Position numbers and translations under genes: made by a program. From Plasmopara viticola (Eukaryota > Oomycota > Peronosporomycetes > Peronosporales > Peronosporaceae), in the NCBI GenBank assembly GCA_001695595.3, contig MBPM02000003.1, positions 1,736,001 through 1,800,000 on the forward strand: a DNA stretch of 64,000 nucleotides, in the 5' to 3' direction. Below the pieces are notes generated by a model. The model was not told where the DNA came from and did not search any database. It worked only from the letters and a program-made list of their open reading frames with translations. Shown piece by piece: positions 46,799-60,099 of the stretch (position 1 is the first letter of the stretch; each line of letters begins with the position of its first letter).

Positions 46799-49509
46799 TC
46801 AGCGAGAACGCAGAACAGCAACCATATGGTCTCCCTTGTACCCAAGCTGCCGTGCTGCTTGGCCTGGAGGTAGAATAAAAACCTTAAACCCTTGAGGATC
46901 CATTTCTGCGGCTCCTCCTGCGCGCGCGTGGCCGCTTCGTCCCTGAATTAAGTAGTCGACAAATTCCCTGTAGCCGCTCGCATCTGCCATAGACTCAGGC
47001 TTTAGTTCGTATACAAATCTGTGTACATTTGGTCGTTCAAGCTGCAAGAACTCAGATGACTTGCTTAAATGTGGAAGCATCACTACATCCAGATACAAGG
47101 GCCTACATATAAGAGGACAATGCGTGAGATTTGTCAATTCGGTACAAGTGCAAACAAGAGCAACATACAATTGACGGTTTAGGCCAACCGAAAGGGACGT
47201 AGCGCTGCAGCGGCACTTGACCTTCCCACTTCGCTTTAATTCAAAATTCCACTCACTTGGAGCCTGTAAATAGCAAGCACCAGTCATTATATCAGACAAC
47301 GTAAGAGTACAAATCAGCTACTACAAAAGTATTACTTACGTCAAAAGGACGAGGCTCCATATTTCGAGGACTGTCAGACAGAGGTCCAGGTCCAATAAAT
47401 GGGCGCCTCAACAAGTCAGGTGGAGGACCACTGCGCTCCCAACTCCGGTCTCTTTTGCGCATCATATCACCCGAAGGTCGGTTCGGACTGCGGCTTCGAC
47501 CTCGAGGAAAATTCATGTTCAGAGTCCCATCTCGTCCTGGCGAGGGTCCAGGACCAGGCGGACCTCGGTCGTCGAAGCGATGCCCAAAACCACCGCCATG
47601 CATTGGACTAGGGGGACGTCCCATCGGCGATAGACCTCTGCTTCTATCATCGAATGAAGGCCGTGTGTCGAAATTCTGCCCGTTTGGACCACCTCGGGGT
47701 GGACTCCTACGTCCAGGCCCACGCGGGGGACTTTGTGGGCCACCAAATCTAGGGCGCTGGTCAGGTCCGGGTCCAGGTCCAAAGCCATTGCCGTTGCGAA
47801 ATGGACTACGTGGGGGTCCTCTTTGAGGACTGCGACTTCGACGGAGATTACTAGGGCCGTGGCCACCCATCATGCCTCTGCCAGGAGGACTGCCTCGTCC
47901 CGATTCCGGACCATCCCGAAAGTCTCTTGGTGGGCCGCCCCGCCCTGGACTCATCGGTGGGCAGCCCCGCCCTGGACTCATCGGTGGGCCGCCCCGCCCT
48001 GGACTCATTGGTGGGCCACGCCTGAAAATATTCCGAGGTGGAGAACGTCCACGAGGCCCGTCGCGTGGAGAACCATTATATCCATCACGAAAGGGGCCAC
48101 CACGTCCACCAGTAAAACTGTTTCGCGGTGGACTACCGAGTCGTCTATTGAAGTCGCCACGAGGTGGACTACCAGGTCGTCCATTAAAACCGCCACGCGG
48201 TGGACTCCCAAGTCGTTTATTAAATCCACCACGAGGTGGACTGCCACCTCGCACGTTGAATTCACCCCGCGGTGGATTACCGGGATATCCATTAAACTCA
48301 CCCCTCGGAGAGTTAGCAGGTCGTCGTCCATCGAAGCCGCCACGAGGTGGGCTACCAGGTTGTACATTGTTTCCACCACGAGGTGGACTATTGGGTCTTC
48401 CATTAAAACCATTACGGGGTGGGCTACCAGGTCTTTCATTAAAATCACCACGGGGTGGGCTACCAGGTCTTCCATTAAAATCGCCACGTGAAGGGCTACC
48501 TGGCCTTCCACCAAATCCATTCCGAATAGAGTTGCCTGGTCTTTCATCAAACCCATTCCTGGGAGAACTGCCTATTCTACCATTAAACCTTTCACGTGGG
48601 CTGCGTAAACCTTCAAGTGGTCCATTGCAAACTCTGTTATCTCTTGGAGAAGGTACATCAATGCGTCCTCCTTCAGGCGGACCACGTGGAAGTGACCGAG
48701 TCCGACCACGTCCATTCATATTCCCTGGCATTTCATTACGATCACGGCTTCGACTACGCCCTCTCGAAGGTCCACCTGGACCTCCCATCATCGGCGATGC
48801 CACAGGATGTCTAGTGTGAGTCATCTTATTGGGTCCACCCATTTGCATGGCAGCATACTGTTTATTTGACGGCGATGAATCGTTCGACAAATTGGAAGCA
48901 CGAGCATGTTTAAACGCCGCATCAGGAGAAGAAGTTGGAGCAATAGTACGAGGCGCAGCAGGACCAGTCAATTTAGTCGTCAAGGCAGAAGCAGCAGAAG
49001 CAGTACCCGAAGCACAAGAAGTACCAACAGCCGTTAGTTGAGTCTTATCTTTAGCAAAAGAAGAAGCCGCAGACGCCTCGAGGTGCGGCGTGTCTGCCAT
49101 TGTCTGCTGAGGGTGAGAATATGCCTGAGGCACCATCTCTGGCTCTGCAAGAGGACCAGACACGCCGTCGCCTGAGGGTTCATTGGTACATGCAACTTTA
49201 ATGTCTTCAGTACTAACCACTTCTCCAGCCTCAAGCTCTTGTTGGTCTGCAGTAATCAAGTACCAGTAGATTGTCGCAGTGGTTTGCAATATAATGTTAG
49301 TAAACTTGGTTGGCCCACGCAAGAATCTTTTGACGAACATTACCCGTTGAGTTGGAAATTGTACTGGAATTTTTGATGACAGTAGCGTCGTCATCATTAG
49401 ATAATACACTACTCTTTATATTTAGATACTTCTCGTAGATGGCACTGCCGCTACCACGCCGCGTTTCGGGCGGCGGCGCACCGCCAGCGTTCGAGTCTTT
49501 GCTCTCCAT
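46799..49509 (-). CDS. SPOC-domain protein with long RGG/PPRG repeat region
   Basis: Four exons (49509-49344, 49246-47340, 47263-47169, 47102-46799) give 823 aa with matching phases; the first intron could instead start slightly downstream. Residues 1-250 are polar and low-complexity. Residues about 250-640 are an Arg/Gly/Pro/Ser region with RS dipeptides (RSRSRDR) and tandem units of the type SPPRGGFNGRPG. The C-terminal 130 residues form a SPOC domain: WNFELKRSGKVKCRC, LDVVMLPHLSKSSEFLQLER, then FKVFILPPGQAARQLGYKGD. SPOC domains of Spen/SHARP and PHF3-type proteins bind phosphorylated peptides, including the RNA polymerase II CTD. A role in transcription-coupled RNA processing is the best guess. 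No RRM is visible, unlike Spen proteins. Arginine-rich repeats may drive condensate formation or RNA binding. Confidence 0.82.
47935..48600 (-). repeat. Tandem coding repeats inside the SPOC gene
   Basis: Two repeat arrays lie in exon 2. Nearest the 3' end are three consecutive 27-bp units encoding MSPGRGGPP (one reads GCPP), at about 47935-48018. Upstream, at about 48100-48600, more than ten roughly 42-bp units encode variants of GSPPRGGFNGRP. The nearly identical 27-bp copies suggest recent slippage or unequal crossing-over. Confidence 0.85.
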
Positions 49510-49755
49510 TGTTTTTCGCTGGTGGCTTCAAATTCTGCGTGGGCCACGCCATGTTTGGCACAATGAAATTTTTGCTTTTTTTAGAAAAGATAGCTGCAAT
49601 AGTGACAGAAACAGCACTCGCCTTCTTCCTCCAACTTTCTTCGTCCTAAGAGAGTAGAACCATTGCCGGTCGTACAGCTAACAGCATCAAGAGCAGATTC
49701 TTCACGCTACTTTAAATAGCGTAAGGTTCTTGAGATATCTTGAGATAGAGCGATC
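49510..49755. promoter_or_regulatory. Shared divergent promoter region (SPOC gene and Rab1)
   Basis: The SPOC gene (minus) and the Rab1-like gene (plus) start 246 bp apart in opposite directions, so this short interval must contain both promoters. No specific factor site is assigned. Confidence 0.5.
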
Positions 49756-50758
<1,003 letters not shown>

Positions 50759-50973
50759 CTGCAGTTGTACAATCTCTTCATACTAGCTAGCATACTAACA
50801 CGCCTACTGAATTGGCACATCATTCACATTGCTAGAAAGCATCCAATATAGTATTAGCCAAAACGATTTTTATGGTAACTATGTGTTGCTAATGTCTCTA
50901 AACGCAAGTCCAATGCCCGCAGACGTATGCTTTCCTTTCCAGTATAGTCGAAGCAAGCAAGCTTTGACGATAC

Positions 50974-52008
50974 CTAGTGGTCAAAGTAACGGACAAGCTT
51001 CTCGATATCGACCGTGTGGCTGTCCGTCTCGCCTTCCTGTGCTCTGGCGATAGCGCTATTGATCTCCGACTCGCTGAAAAGAATCGGCTCATTGGACATG
51101 GCACGCTTGACATATTTAGCACTAACGCGTCCTGGCTCCTCTTCGTGACCCTCGACCAGCGATCGAATCATGTTACCCTGATGCTGGGATCGTCGCAAAG
51201 GAACAGCTCCTTCTGGAAAAGAATGCAACTTGTAAATGGATTGATACTTCTGAACATACGACTGAAAATCAATGTCCATCTCGTTCAGCTGGCCGTTTTT
51301 TAGGTCGTACACGAGGCCGTGAATGCGTGGAAAGCCATATTTGACCTGGTGACGTTGCACGAGCCCGATTTTGAACACATTAATGCATTGCTCGATGGTG
51401 TTAAGCTCCACCGTACGTCGCAAACGCTGTTCGTGGTCTTCAATGCTCTCCAACTCATCACTGTGAAGTCGAACAACTGCAGCAAAGCACACAAGACATA
51501 CAATGCATCATCCCTAGTATCACCAAATTGACAATGTTCGTGTCATACCATCCCGGATATTGCGCAGCCAATTGTCTAGTAGACCCAAGTGCTGGTTTTT
51601 GATAGCAGCTTGAACCCCGCCACAGCCGTAGTGGCCACACACAATAATGTCTTTGACCTTAAGGTGCTCTACAGCGTACTGCACGACCGAAAGGGCGCTT
51701 ATGTCGTTGCTCACCACAAGGTTGGCCACGTTGCGATGAACAAACATTTCGCCGGGTGCAAGACCCGTAATCTCCTCAGCGGGAACACGGGAATCCGAGC
51801 AGCCAATCCACAAGTACTGTGGGTGCTGGCCTTGCGAGGTCTTGTCGAAATAGTCCGGATCAAGCAGCTTTTTGCCCTCACACCATTTCTTATTGTTTTC
51901 AAACAGACGCTCCAACGAAGTGGGCAGCGACATGGTGGAAGAGCGAGCTATATGCGAGGGCACACGGGCCACAAACCTCGAGGGGAGATTCAGCATGCGG
52001 TGGAGCAT
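50974..52008 (-). CDS. Beta-carbonic anhydrase, third copy, probably mitochondrial
   Basis: Exon 1 (52008-51549) and exon 2 (51476-50974) join in phase 1 (donor GTATGA, acceptor CTGCAG) to give 320 aa. Zinc motifs IGCSDSRVPAEEI and CGHYGCGG are canonical. It is homologous to the tandem pair over its length, including the C-terminal extension (VELNTIEQCINVFKIG, later GRVSAKYVKRAMSNEP). It differs by having an intron and an N-terminal MLHRMLNLPSRFVARVPSHI, rich in Arg and lacking acids, a plausible mitochondrial presequence. An internal ATG (MSLPTS) could give a cytosolic form. It lies about 14 kb from the pair, on the opposite strand, which suggests an older duplication. Confidence 0.93.
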
Positions 52009-55000
52009 TGTGTCCTAGAAAGGTTATTGTATGCTTGAGCTGGGCAACGATGAAACTTATGTTTTTGTGCTCGCTCAAGAACTATACGACCTGCGACTGT
52101 CAATCCTTGACTCGGATTGGCTATAAATTTGGTATTGATAAAGAGAGGATAATGCAAACTCAGCCAATCACCCGCTCGATGGCTACCATGGACGAAGAAC
52201 GCTCTGAGAAAAACACACACATCATATCTTCATATGTTGCATGCAGCAAAACGAAGATTTTCTATATGTGCCGAATATTGATTGAAATATTCGCATTAGG
52301 CAAGCCTACTAATTTGTGTAACAGAACTTCCTTTAGGTAGTTTACCTGCCGTTCTGATTTCTTTGGGCTATGAAGGGATCGATGGCGCGTTCGTAGCGGA
52401 CTTTTGAGATTGTCTAAACCACCTTCCTACGTCTGTCGGATGACTAGGGTTGGTATCTGGTGGTTGAAGCTGCTGTCAATCAAGCCTCGATGCTTCAGCG
52501 AACAACGAATAGAAGGCGACTCTCTTCGGGCATCTTACAGTCGACGTGTTTGGCGACAGTACTATGCACATTGTCATCAACACAGCTCTCTACCCTCCCA
52601 ATCGATACGTCCGGCACGCATTCAGCACCATTCGCTGAGTGGAGTGATTATATTGATCTGACTAGCTAGCTGAAAATTTTAGATACGTGATGGATTCATC
52701 ACTCAGTCAGTGTGTCTTCACCGGACCACAACCTCGACGTAACCGTCTTGAATCTATATTGCTTTTTTATGCTTCTGTGATTCATTCTACGGTGACTTTA
52801 AGTACTTCAGCTATACGGTGCTGGAGATCACTTGGCGCACCTAATGTCACTCCATTCTATGACACAACTTTATGAACATGGCTTGTGGTACTTTTCAGCG
52901 AAGCTTCTCGACTACTTGGTTGTCGTTTAAGCTATTGAGGCAAAGTTGTAAGATATTTGGCGACAACTACGCTAAACATCTAGTCCAACCAAGATTTGGC
53001 CTCAACAAAATTACGCGACACGTAGGCTTACGCATTCTTCGAACAAGCTGAGAGACTAGCAAGAGGTGACGAAGCATCGCTTATTGTGTTTCAGACTGCT
53101 CAGCTAATTTACAACAGAAGTGTCTTTGAGTATTAAGCTAACAACAAAGGTACAGCTTTTGACTTTTGACCTTCCATGACAAAAACGACATACATGTACT
53201 TCTTTCGAGCTCTTAATCCTCTGCTCTGACGTGACCTCATCGATAAAATGCGGACGGCAAACGGCAAGCTATCAAAGACATTCAAGAGGTGTCTTGAGAT
53301 AAGTGGGGCTGAATATGGGAACCCAGCGAGTACAACGATTCGGCAGCCGATCTAAAAAAAGAAGGAAGGGGAACTTTAACAACACCATTGATGAGGCGAG
53401 GAGACATAGGGGCTGAATGCCCCCATGAAAAGGAGCAACTTGTCTGCTGCCAATGATAAGATGCGTGCTAACTTAGGATCCGGTCTTGACGACCAAATGC
53501 CTGAACCTGACGTATTTGAAAGTGTCTCAAGATCGTCGTCAGCCTATAGCTTTCTATAGGCGGGCTTCTATCTTGCCAGCGTCAATCCGCGAGCACACAA
53601 AGAGAGAGCGCAAACACGATTAGTTTCTGATCGATTGCATTCAATGGTGTTGGTTGCAAAGCTTGGTCAAAGTTGTCGCTTCTCGATTTCCAACTTACCT
53701 ACCCAAAACCTCTCGTATAAGTCGATTGCTTCAACACCACGTTCGGCTCTCGTCGGCTCTTCGAAAATCTGGTGACAAAGCAGGATGGTGACGGCTACGC
53801 AGTCTCTCTCGTGCTTACGACTGGATACACAGGATCTTTATGCTCATGGATAATCGGTAGGGGCGAGTACTCGCAATGGCTTGACGCTCGTACACTCGAC
53901 CACAAGTGCTTTTTTATAATCGTTCATGAGCAAGGACTCGTCGAGTCGACGCGCGGAGTCAAGCAAGGGAGTCCTCTTTCAGCGTTGATGTTATTGAGTC
54001 ACTTGGGAGCTTGGTGCGGCATCATGGAGAGGTCGGGGTCTTTCTTAACAATGACTACATGGTGACCAGCATTTTCTTTGCTGGTGTCCGATAATTTAGT
54101 GGCAAGGCATCTGTATCAATATACTGCGATATTTTCTATAATTCCTTGTTGGTTTTGGTTAATTTCTAATTTACTAACGTCGCCGACGAAGTTGCAAGGT
54201 TCTAGTGGGCAGGGGCCTTAGTCTGCCGACTCATTTAGCAGACGCGAAAGACCTTTTTTGTCTTGCGAACTTTAAAAGAACGGACTTTTCTCTAAGCCTT
54301 GGGCAATTGGTAAAGCAAGGAACACTGAAACGCATAATTGCTTCGAATGAGCTGTCTTGTTCGAGATAGCATACGGCAAGTGCTGGCCGACTTCGAGACG
54401 CTGGACGCATATGTAGTATCACGCCTGAGGGCGTGGTAAACACTCCCTCCAAACACGGCATACTTCCCAATCTTTTGGTCGACCGTCAGCGTGTTTGGAC
54501 ACTAAGCTGCGCGGAGAAATATTTAGGGCGATGCTGTTATAGGAGACGTCGCGGAAGGTGGCATAAATGGTTTGTGCCTCAAGATTGATAGATTTATCCA
54601 ATATTTTTTGGTCGTCATAGTCGCTTTTGACACTTCACACGTCCCTGTAGTAGCGATCTGCGAGGACGTAAAGCTCGAACATTTTTGAAATGCATTTTTG
54701 CGACAGCTTTCTGTCTTGGTAACGGCGAGCTCGAGGCGGCTTCTTATCGTCCAGACATGAGTGTTGTCTCGAGTTTGACATTATACTGTGCACTTGTTGT
54801 TCCGAAGCAGCTCCTATCGAGCAGACATTGAAGCATAAACTACGTTAAGACAGAAAGGCGAAAGACAGAAGTCATACGCTGCCGTCTCCAGCAGAGCCCG
54901 TCACCACCGAGCAACCTGAGTTCCGACGATAATCGCGGTAGTGCTCTTTTATAGTGCAAACACGAAATCTTTGTTAATACCGCCTGGAAAAGCTGCAAGC

Positions 55001-58000
55001 GAGAAGCATAATTGCCGAAGCAATTTCGTTTAGTGAGTCAGAGCTATACGCGTAGGCGAAGAAGTTGAATTTTATAACTGCAGACGTCTTTCTGCGAGCT
55101 ACAAGGGCCAAATCAGTAGTCAATATTATTGGTCCTTACGGTATAAATTGCCGCGTTCTCTCTGAGGCAATCAGTAATGTCTGGAGCCGCAGCTGACGTG
55201 AAGGAGAAAGGCTTAAAGACGAGAACAAGTGGAAGAAGACACGAAATTATATATCTTAATAAATTGCTAGAAGAGACGTCGAAGATGCTTCCGCAGCTTC
55301 ACGAAACCTTTCACTCCACCTATGGACACCATGTCGTCGTGAAATGTGAAGAATCTGGTTTGTACTACTGACTTCTGAACGAGTCGTATGATTTGAGATC
55401 GAAAGATGGGTGGTAGAACGCGATACTGACCCTTGGCACTCACTGGGACGTAGGATGCTGGAGAGGCAAACGCTCTTAGATTATTGTTGAACGTGCTCGC
55501 ATCGCAAAATTCACAACTTGGCAAAGCATTTGTGCCAGCTCTAGATACGTCTTCTTTGGTCGCCGAAATTGCAGATACGGTGAGCCAACGTGTGGCTGTA
55601 GTTGATGTGCTATTCAGCAAAGCTGTTCTCTGAAAGGCAGCGCCAATCGGCGTAGATCATAGCGATGAGGGCATTTAATTAGAAAACATCAAAAGTGTGG
55701 CGACGAAAGCTGCGTTGTGGCTATAACTACCATTCACAAGCTTTGGCGTGGACTGGCTCTATTAGGAGCACGTATCCGAGGCTTGTACTGAAAAGTCGAG
55801 TCGCCGTGGAGCAAGATCGGCTTTTTTTTTATCTCGTAGGCGAGTCGTTCATTTTGCTGAAATTTTTGCTACACGATCGACCCTTGATTGATTAATTCGC
55901 CCACTTGAGGTCAAACTCCTGACGCTAGGCATAAATCAAGATGCTATCGAGGACCTTTGAGATAATTTCGTGAAAGTTTGGTCCAGATGCAGGCGGTCGA
56001 GTTGAAGTCGTGTACAAAGTGGATGAGACACACCGTCACCACTGGCCGGAATCCGGAGCACTTCTTCAGCGCGTCGCTCGCGTCAAATTTTGTTCAAAAA
56101 TCACTTTCGCCGCGTGCATACCTTCTACCTAGAGCGCACCGATCAAGTGCAGCCTGTATAAGTTGATTTGACCGAATTTGAAATTACGAGTTTGGGCTTG
56201 TTGTATTCGCACCCGGTGGCGGGGGATGATGAACAATTATCTGGTCCTCGCGGTAAGAAGCGCGAAGCACCAAACCTTTTTCTCTTGCCTGGACTTGGGA
56301 CCGATTAGCTACAAGCAAGAAAATACCAATTTTAATAAAAGACGTAAATGGGATGAAAAGGATTAAGTAGCGCAAGTTTAGTCAATCCGAGTAAAAGTCA
56401 AGATAAAGCAGCCTTTCAACTGAGCTGTTGGGGCAATTGCTACCAGACACAACGCACTAGTTACAATTCCATCAAGCAAAACCGATTGCATGGCTCAGAT
56501 TCATGTATTCGGATCCTTGTAATTTGCTGACAGTTTTGCTTTACAGAATCAACTTCATCGGGGTCGGTCTGTAGCTATAGTTGGGGTTGCGCTTTAAATG
56601 GCACCGTCGAATTCAAGAAAAGATTATGAGGAGTGGAGTGACTTGATTGATTCGTGTTAATACTTAAGCTGGTTGAGAGAGATTGACATCAAGTTGTGGC
56701 ATAGCTCAAAAGCAAGATAAATTGTACTGGAACGATTTCGCATGATCGATAAGGCGTTGCTAATGCAAGTGTCTCATTCGCTAAAGATTGACGTGATGAG
56801 CAAGTCGTTTGTCGTCATTGTCTGAGGAATGCCCTAAGCGGTTCGTCTACCACTGCGGGGTAATTGCTACTAGACACAACACACTATCTGATTCTCATCA
56901 CATTATACACGATTACACACCATTAATATGGCCACGATATAATTATTTATTATCAGCAGTCGGTTTAATAATTTAACTTTACAGGACCGACTTCATCAAG
57001 CGCCGATCAACGAAAAAAAGAATAAAGACAGAGGTATCTGCTATCTGGACAAAGCCACAATTCGTGCAACCGTCTTGCCGAATGCTTTTTTCAGCAAAGT
57101 AAAAACAGTTTGACAGTTTGCAATCTTCCAATCTCCAGCTCAAACATTTGAGGCACTTTTTAACAACTTGTAACGACCACCTCGCATCGAAGCGATCTGT
57201 CAGTCTCCTCGCCAGCGTGATCGAGCTCCGCTCTGCGGACTGTAATGTTTTCGGCTGCACCTAAAAGAAGACATGGAAATGTGCCGGGAGCCGATGGCAC
57301 AGAAAACGATGTTTACAAAGTCGATGTTGCGGTCGAAGCCCATGCAAAGCTAAGGACAGGCAAAGCTGGTGACCTCGCGGCGACCGCGCAAGCTACAGCG
57401 ACTTTCCGAGTGCCAGTACAAGCAACAGAAACAGTGACGACATTGCCACCGCATACAAGCGTTGCATACCAGCGCACTGCTTTGCGATGAAAGTTGCCTA
57501 GGGTATGGTCACCATCATGCGCAAAACAGGTGTGGACTCTGGCATGTGAGACCAGATCTAGTTGCATGATCAAGTTTATTCACGAAAGGGAAGTAATGCA
57601 AAGGGGTAAACCTAAATGTATGACCCTAGTATTTCTGGAGCCGTTCTACCAGCATTGCATGAGCTCGCACAAAGGACAGAAAGGATCTCGCCAGTAGATA
57701 TTAGTCAAACTCGCGGGGTACATTTCTCACTCTCTCTAATTTTTTCGGCTAAGGCGAGAAAACTTATTCCGGCCATTATACAATGAGAAATGCTGCTACT
57801 ATCAGGACCATCTACTGCATAAGAAACGGCTGCTTCACAACGATAGCAAAAGGTGTGCTGATGAGACAGCAGAGTGTCTCAAACCTGGCACGATATGCAC
57901 AGACATGGCTACCAACACCAAAAACAAAGCAATTTTCGAGAAAATTTAAAATAAATCGTTGTGGAAAATCAATGATGCTTCTAGAGAGACTGTTGTGGTG

Positions 58001-59574
58001 TAGTTTCTACACGTGTCTTCATGGTAAGTCAAGGAGCTACACTGTTACCAGTCGATTATCTGTTGTAGTGAACAAAGTTTTGATTGAGCATTGAGCTATA
58101 GGAGCCTTATTTAATTGCCTCGTCGAGCACAATAGTAACCAGCTTATGAACTTGGTTGACCAAGGTGCCCTAACTTCACAATCAGTGAGTACAGTCGTAT
58201 TTTTCAGTCCTGAGAAGCTGCCCTATTTCGGCTTTTTTACTGATGATGTTTAGAGCCAGCCGGCTTTCCATTCGACCCCTTTGACACCGGGTATCGTCCA
58301 CGACGGCCGTATGACGCGGACTATCGCCGTTCGTGCTGGCATGCCCGTTTTCCACGCGACATGAAGTACCAATGATCTTTGGCGAAAAGTAGCGGCATCG
58401 TTACCATTGTTCGTCCCGGTAAAAAATAAGCGCTGACGATGTCGAATCCGGCACATCAAATCCAAGTGTGACTCAAAGTCGTTACGTTTTTTTTGTGCAT
58501 GATCGCGAGATTCTACGTCCATCGAAAATTAGCACTCATGACCACTAAATTTGGTGAAGATCACCCGCAGTGCTTAAATAGCTGGCATTGGTGCACGTCC
58601 AATGATCAATTGAATTTTGCGATCGATCATTAACAAGTGCCGAGTGACTGACCGGAGCACGTACCAGTTTTATTTTATCTCAGCCCGTTTGTCTTTCCAC
58701 CTGTATACGATGCGTCGAGAACGATCAAACTTCAGTTAGGTAGTCATGTAGCCACTCGCAAATGATGGAACACCACAAAGCTCGCTTAAGAGCACGACCG
58801 AAGAACAAGTACCGCTCTGTCTCAACGATGCGACATCCCGTTTTGAGATTGTCACCACCTGCTCGATCGGATGTTTGCGAAATTCCTTCTGTCCGATGTG
58901 GAGCATTTATGGCTACTTGACTCGTTAGGATAATTCGGACAAGGAGCCGTAGATGAACTCGTTAAAACGACGAAGAGCTGGCCTGATTCGATCTCCAGAC
59001 TGTTATATGACTTAAATGGGCTGAATGCGCAGTCCAACGAGGCTGAAAGTAAGACTAACAAAATTAAAGTTTGGGGCTAATATATAGTTACATAGCCGTG
59101 GCTTTTGTCACGTCGCTTATTCAGCTCTTCAACACAATATGAAGAATGGATGTTTGGTTCAGTCAACGTTTTGCGCCGAATCTTCTCTTTCTCAGCAGTC
59201 TTGGTGGTCAGGGATTTTAGGCTTTCAAGAAACAATTTAGCAATCAGTACTGCCGGTACAGGCTGCATCTCTTAAGGTGTTATATCTGAAAAGCGTGGTC
59301 AAGCTGATTGTCGCGCATCAACAACCTATTCTTTCATGAAGCGCGGGATCAGCCCTTAAATCTCTCGGTGCCATAACTTGAAATTTTCAAAGACGGCCAT
59401 TCGATCATCTTCATTTTTATTTTTCATCATCGGCTAATCAATTGATGCTGTCTTCACCTTAATTATAGTATAAAATATGTAGAAACAGCAATACAATGCA
59501 AGATAAGTGACCATAGAATTAATTTCACTTTTGGTTTTCTTGTGCACAAACAAAAAGCTTAGTGCTATATAGAA
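52009..59574. other. Third gene desert with retroelement remnants
   Basis: About 7.6 kb with no intact gene. The first few hundred bases hold the promoter of the third carbonic anhydrase. A LINE-like reverse transcriptase scrap is present at 53772-54065. Other frames (55177-55371 plus, 57245-57490 plus, 58250-58522 minus) have no recognisable domain. I see nothing else to support. Confidence 0.6.
53772..54065 (+). mobile_element. Degenerate LINE-type reverse transcriptase scrap
   Basis: The translation contains STRGVKQGSPLSALMLL, close to the G-V-R/K-Q-G-x-P-L-S-P block of non-LTR reverse transcriptases. The YxDD catalytic motif does not follow in frame and the frame stops soon after, so it is a relic. 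Confidence 0.5.
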
Positions 59575-60099
59575 ATGTCAAGCACCTCCAGCTCAGCCCC
59601 GCACGAGCCGATGGCGCCGCCAAATAACTCGTTCGCGAGCACTAGCACGACAAACAAAGCACTGACTCCTAATCGGCAGCTGGGCGAGTTGCTGCGCTCT
59701 GTCGACCCCAAGTACTGCTTCCAGCCGGCCGTGGAGGAGTTGCTGCTGAATGTGGCATCGGACTTTGTGCAGGACGTGGTGGATTTTTCAGCTAAACTAG
59801 CCAAACACAGACGGTCAACAACATTGGAACCGCGCGACTTGCAATTTTGTCTGGCCAAGAACTACGGCATCTCATTGGCCGGTGTGCTCCCCACCGCGGC
59901 TACAGGCGGATTATTGAGGCCGCTGGGGCAGGACCTGCTCGTTCGAGCACGGCCGGCCAAAAATTCCTTGCATATGCACCGGATGGCGCTGAAGCGCAAG
60001 TCGCAGCAATTCATCAAGAATAAACTGAAAACCGCACACTCAGTCAAAGCTACTGAAAATGGCAAGAAAGTTGTGCGCAAGGCTAGCGTCAGTAAATAA
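59575..60099 (+). CDS. TAF12: TFIID/SAGA subunit TAF12
   Basis: Intronless, 174 aa from the ATG at 59575. Residues about 33-100 form the TAF12 histone fold (LGELLRSVDPKYCFQPAVEE, then FVQDVVDFSAKLAKHR, TLEPRDLQFCLAKNYGI). TAF12 pairs with TAF4 or ADA1 in TFIID and SAGA. The N-terminal 30 residues are Ser/Pro-rich and the C-terminal 60 are Lys/Arg-rich. The gene stands alone between repeat-rich intervals. Confidence 0.92.
   Translation: MSSTSSSAPHEPMAPPNNSFASTSTTNKALTPNRQLGELLRSVDPKYCFQPAVEELLLNVASDFVQDVVDFSAKLAKHRRSTTLEPRDLQFCLAKNYGISLAGVLPTAATGGLLRPLGQDLLVRARPAKNSLHMHRMALKRKSQQFIKNKLKTAHSVKATENGKKVVRKASVSK

Noticed and set aside
47455..48819. Long plus-strand proline/arginine-rich open frames
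   Set aside because: Antisense shadows of the SPOC gene's GC-rich repeat array.
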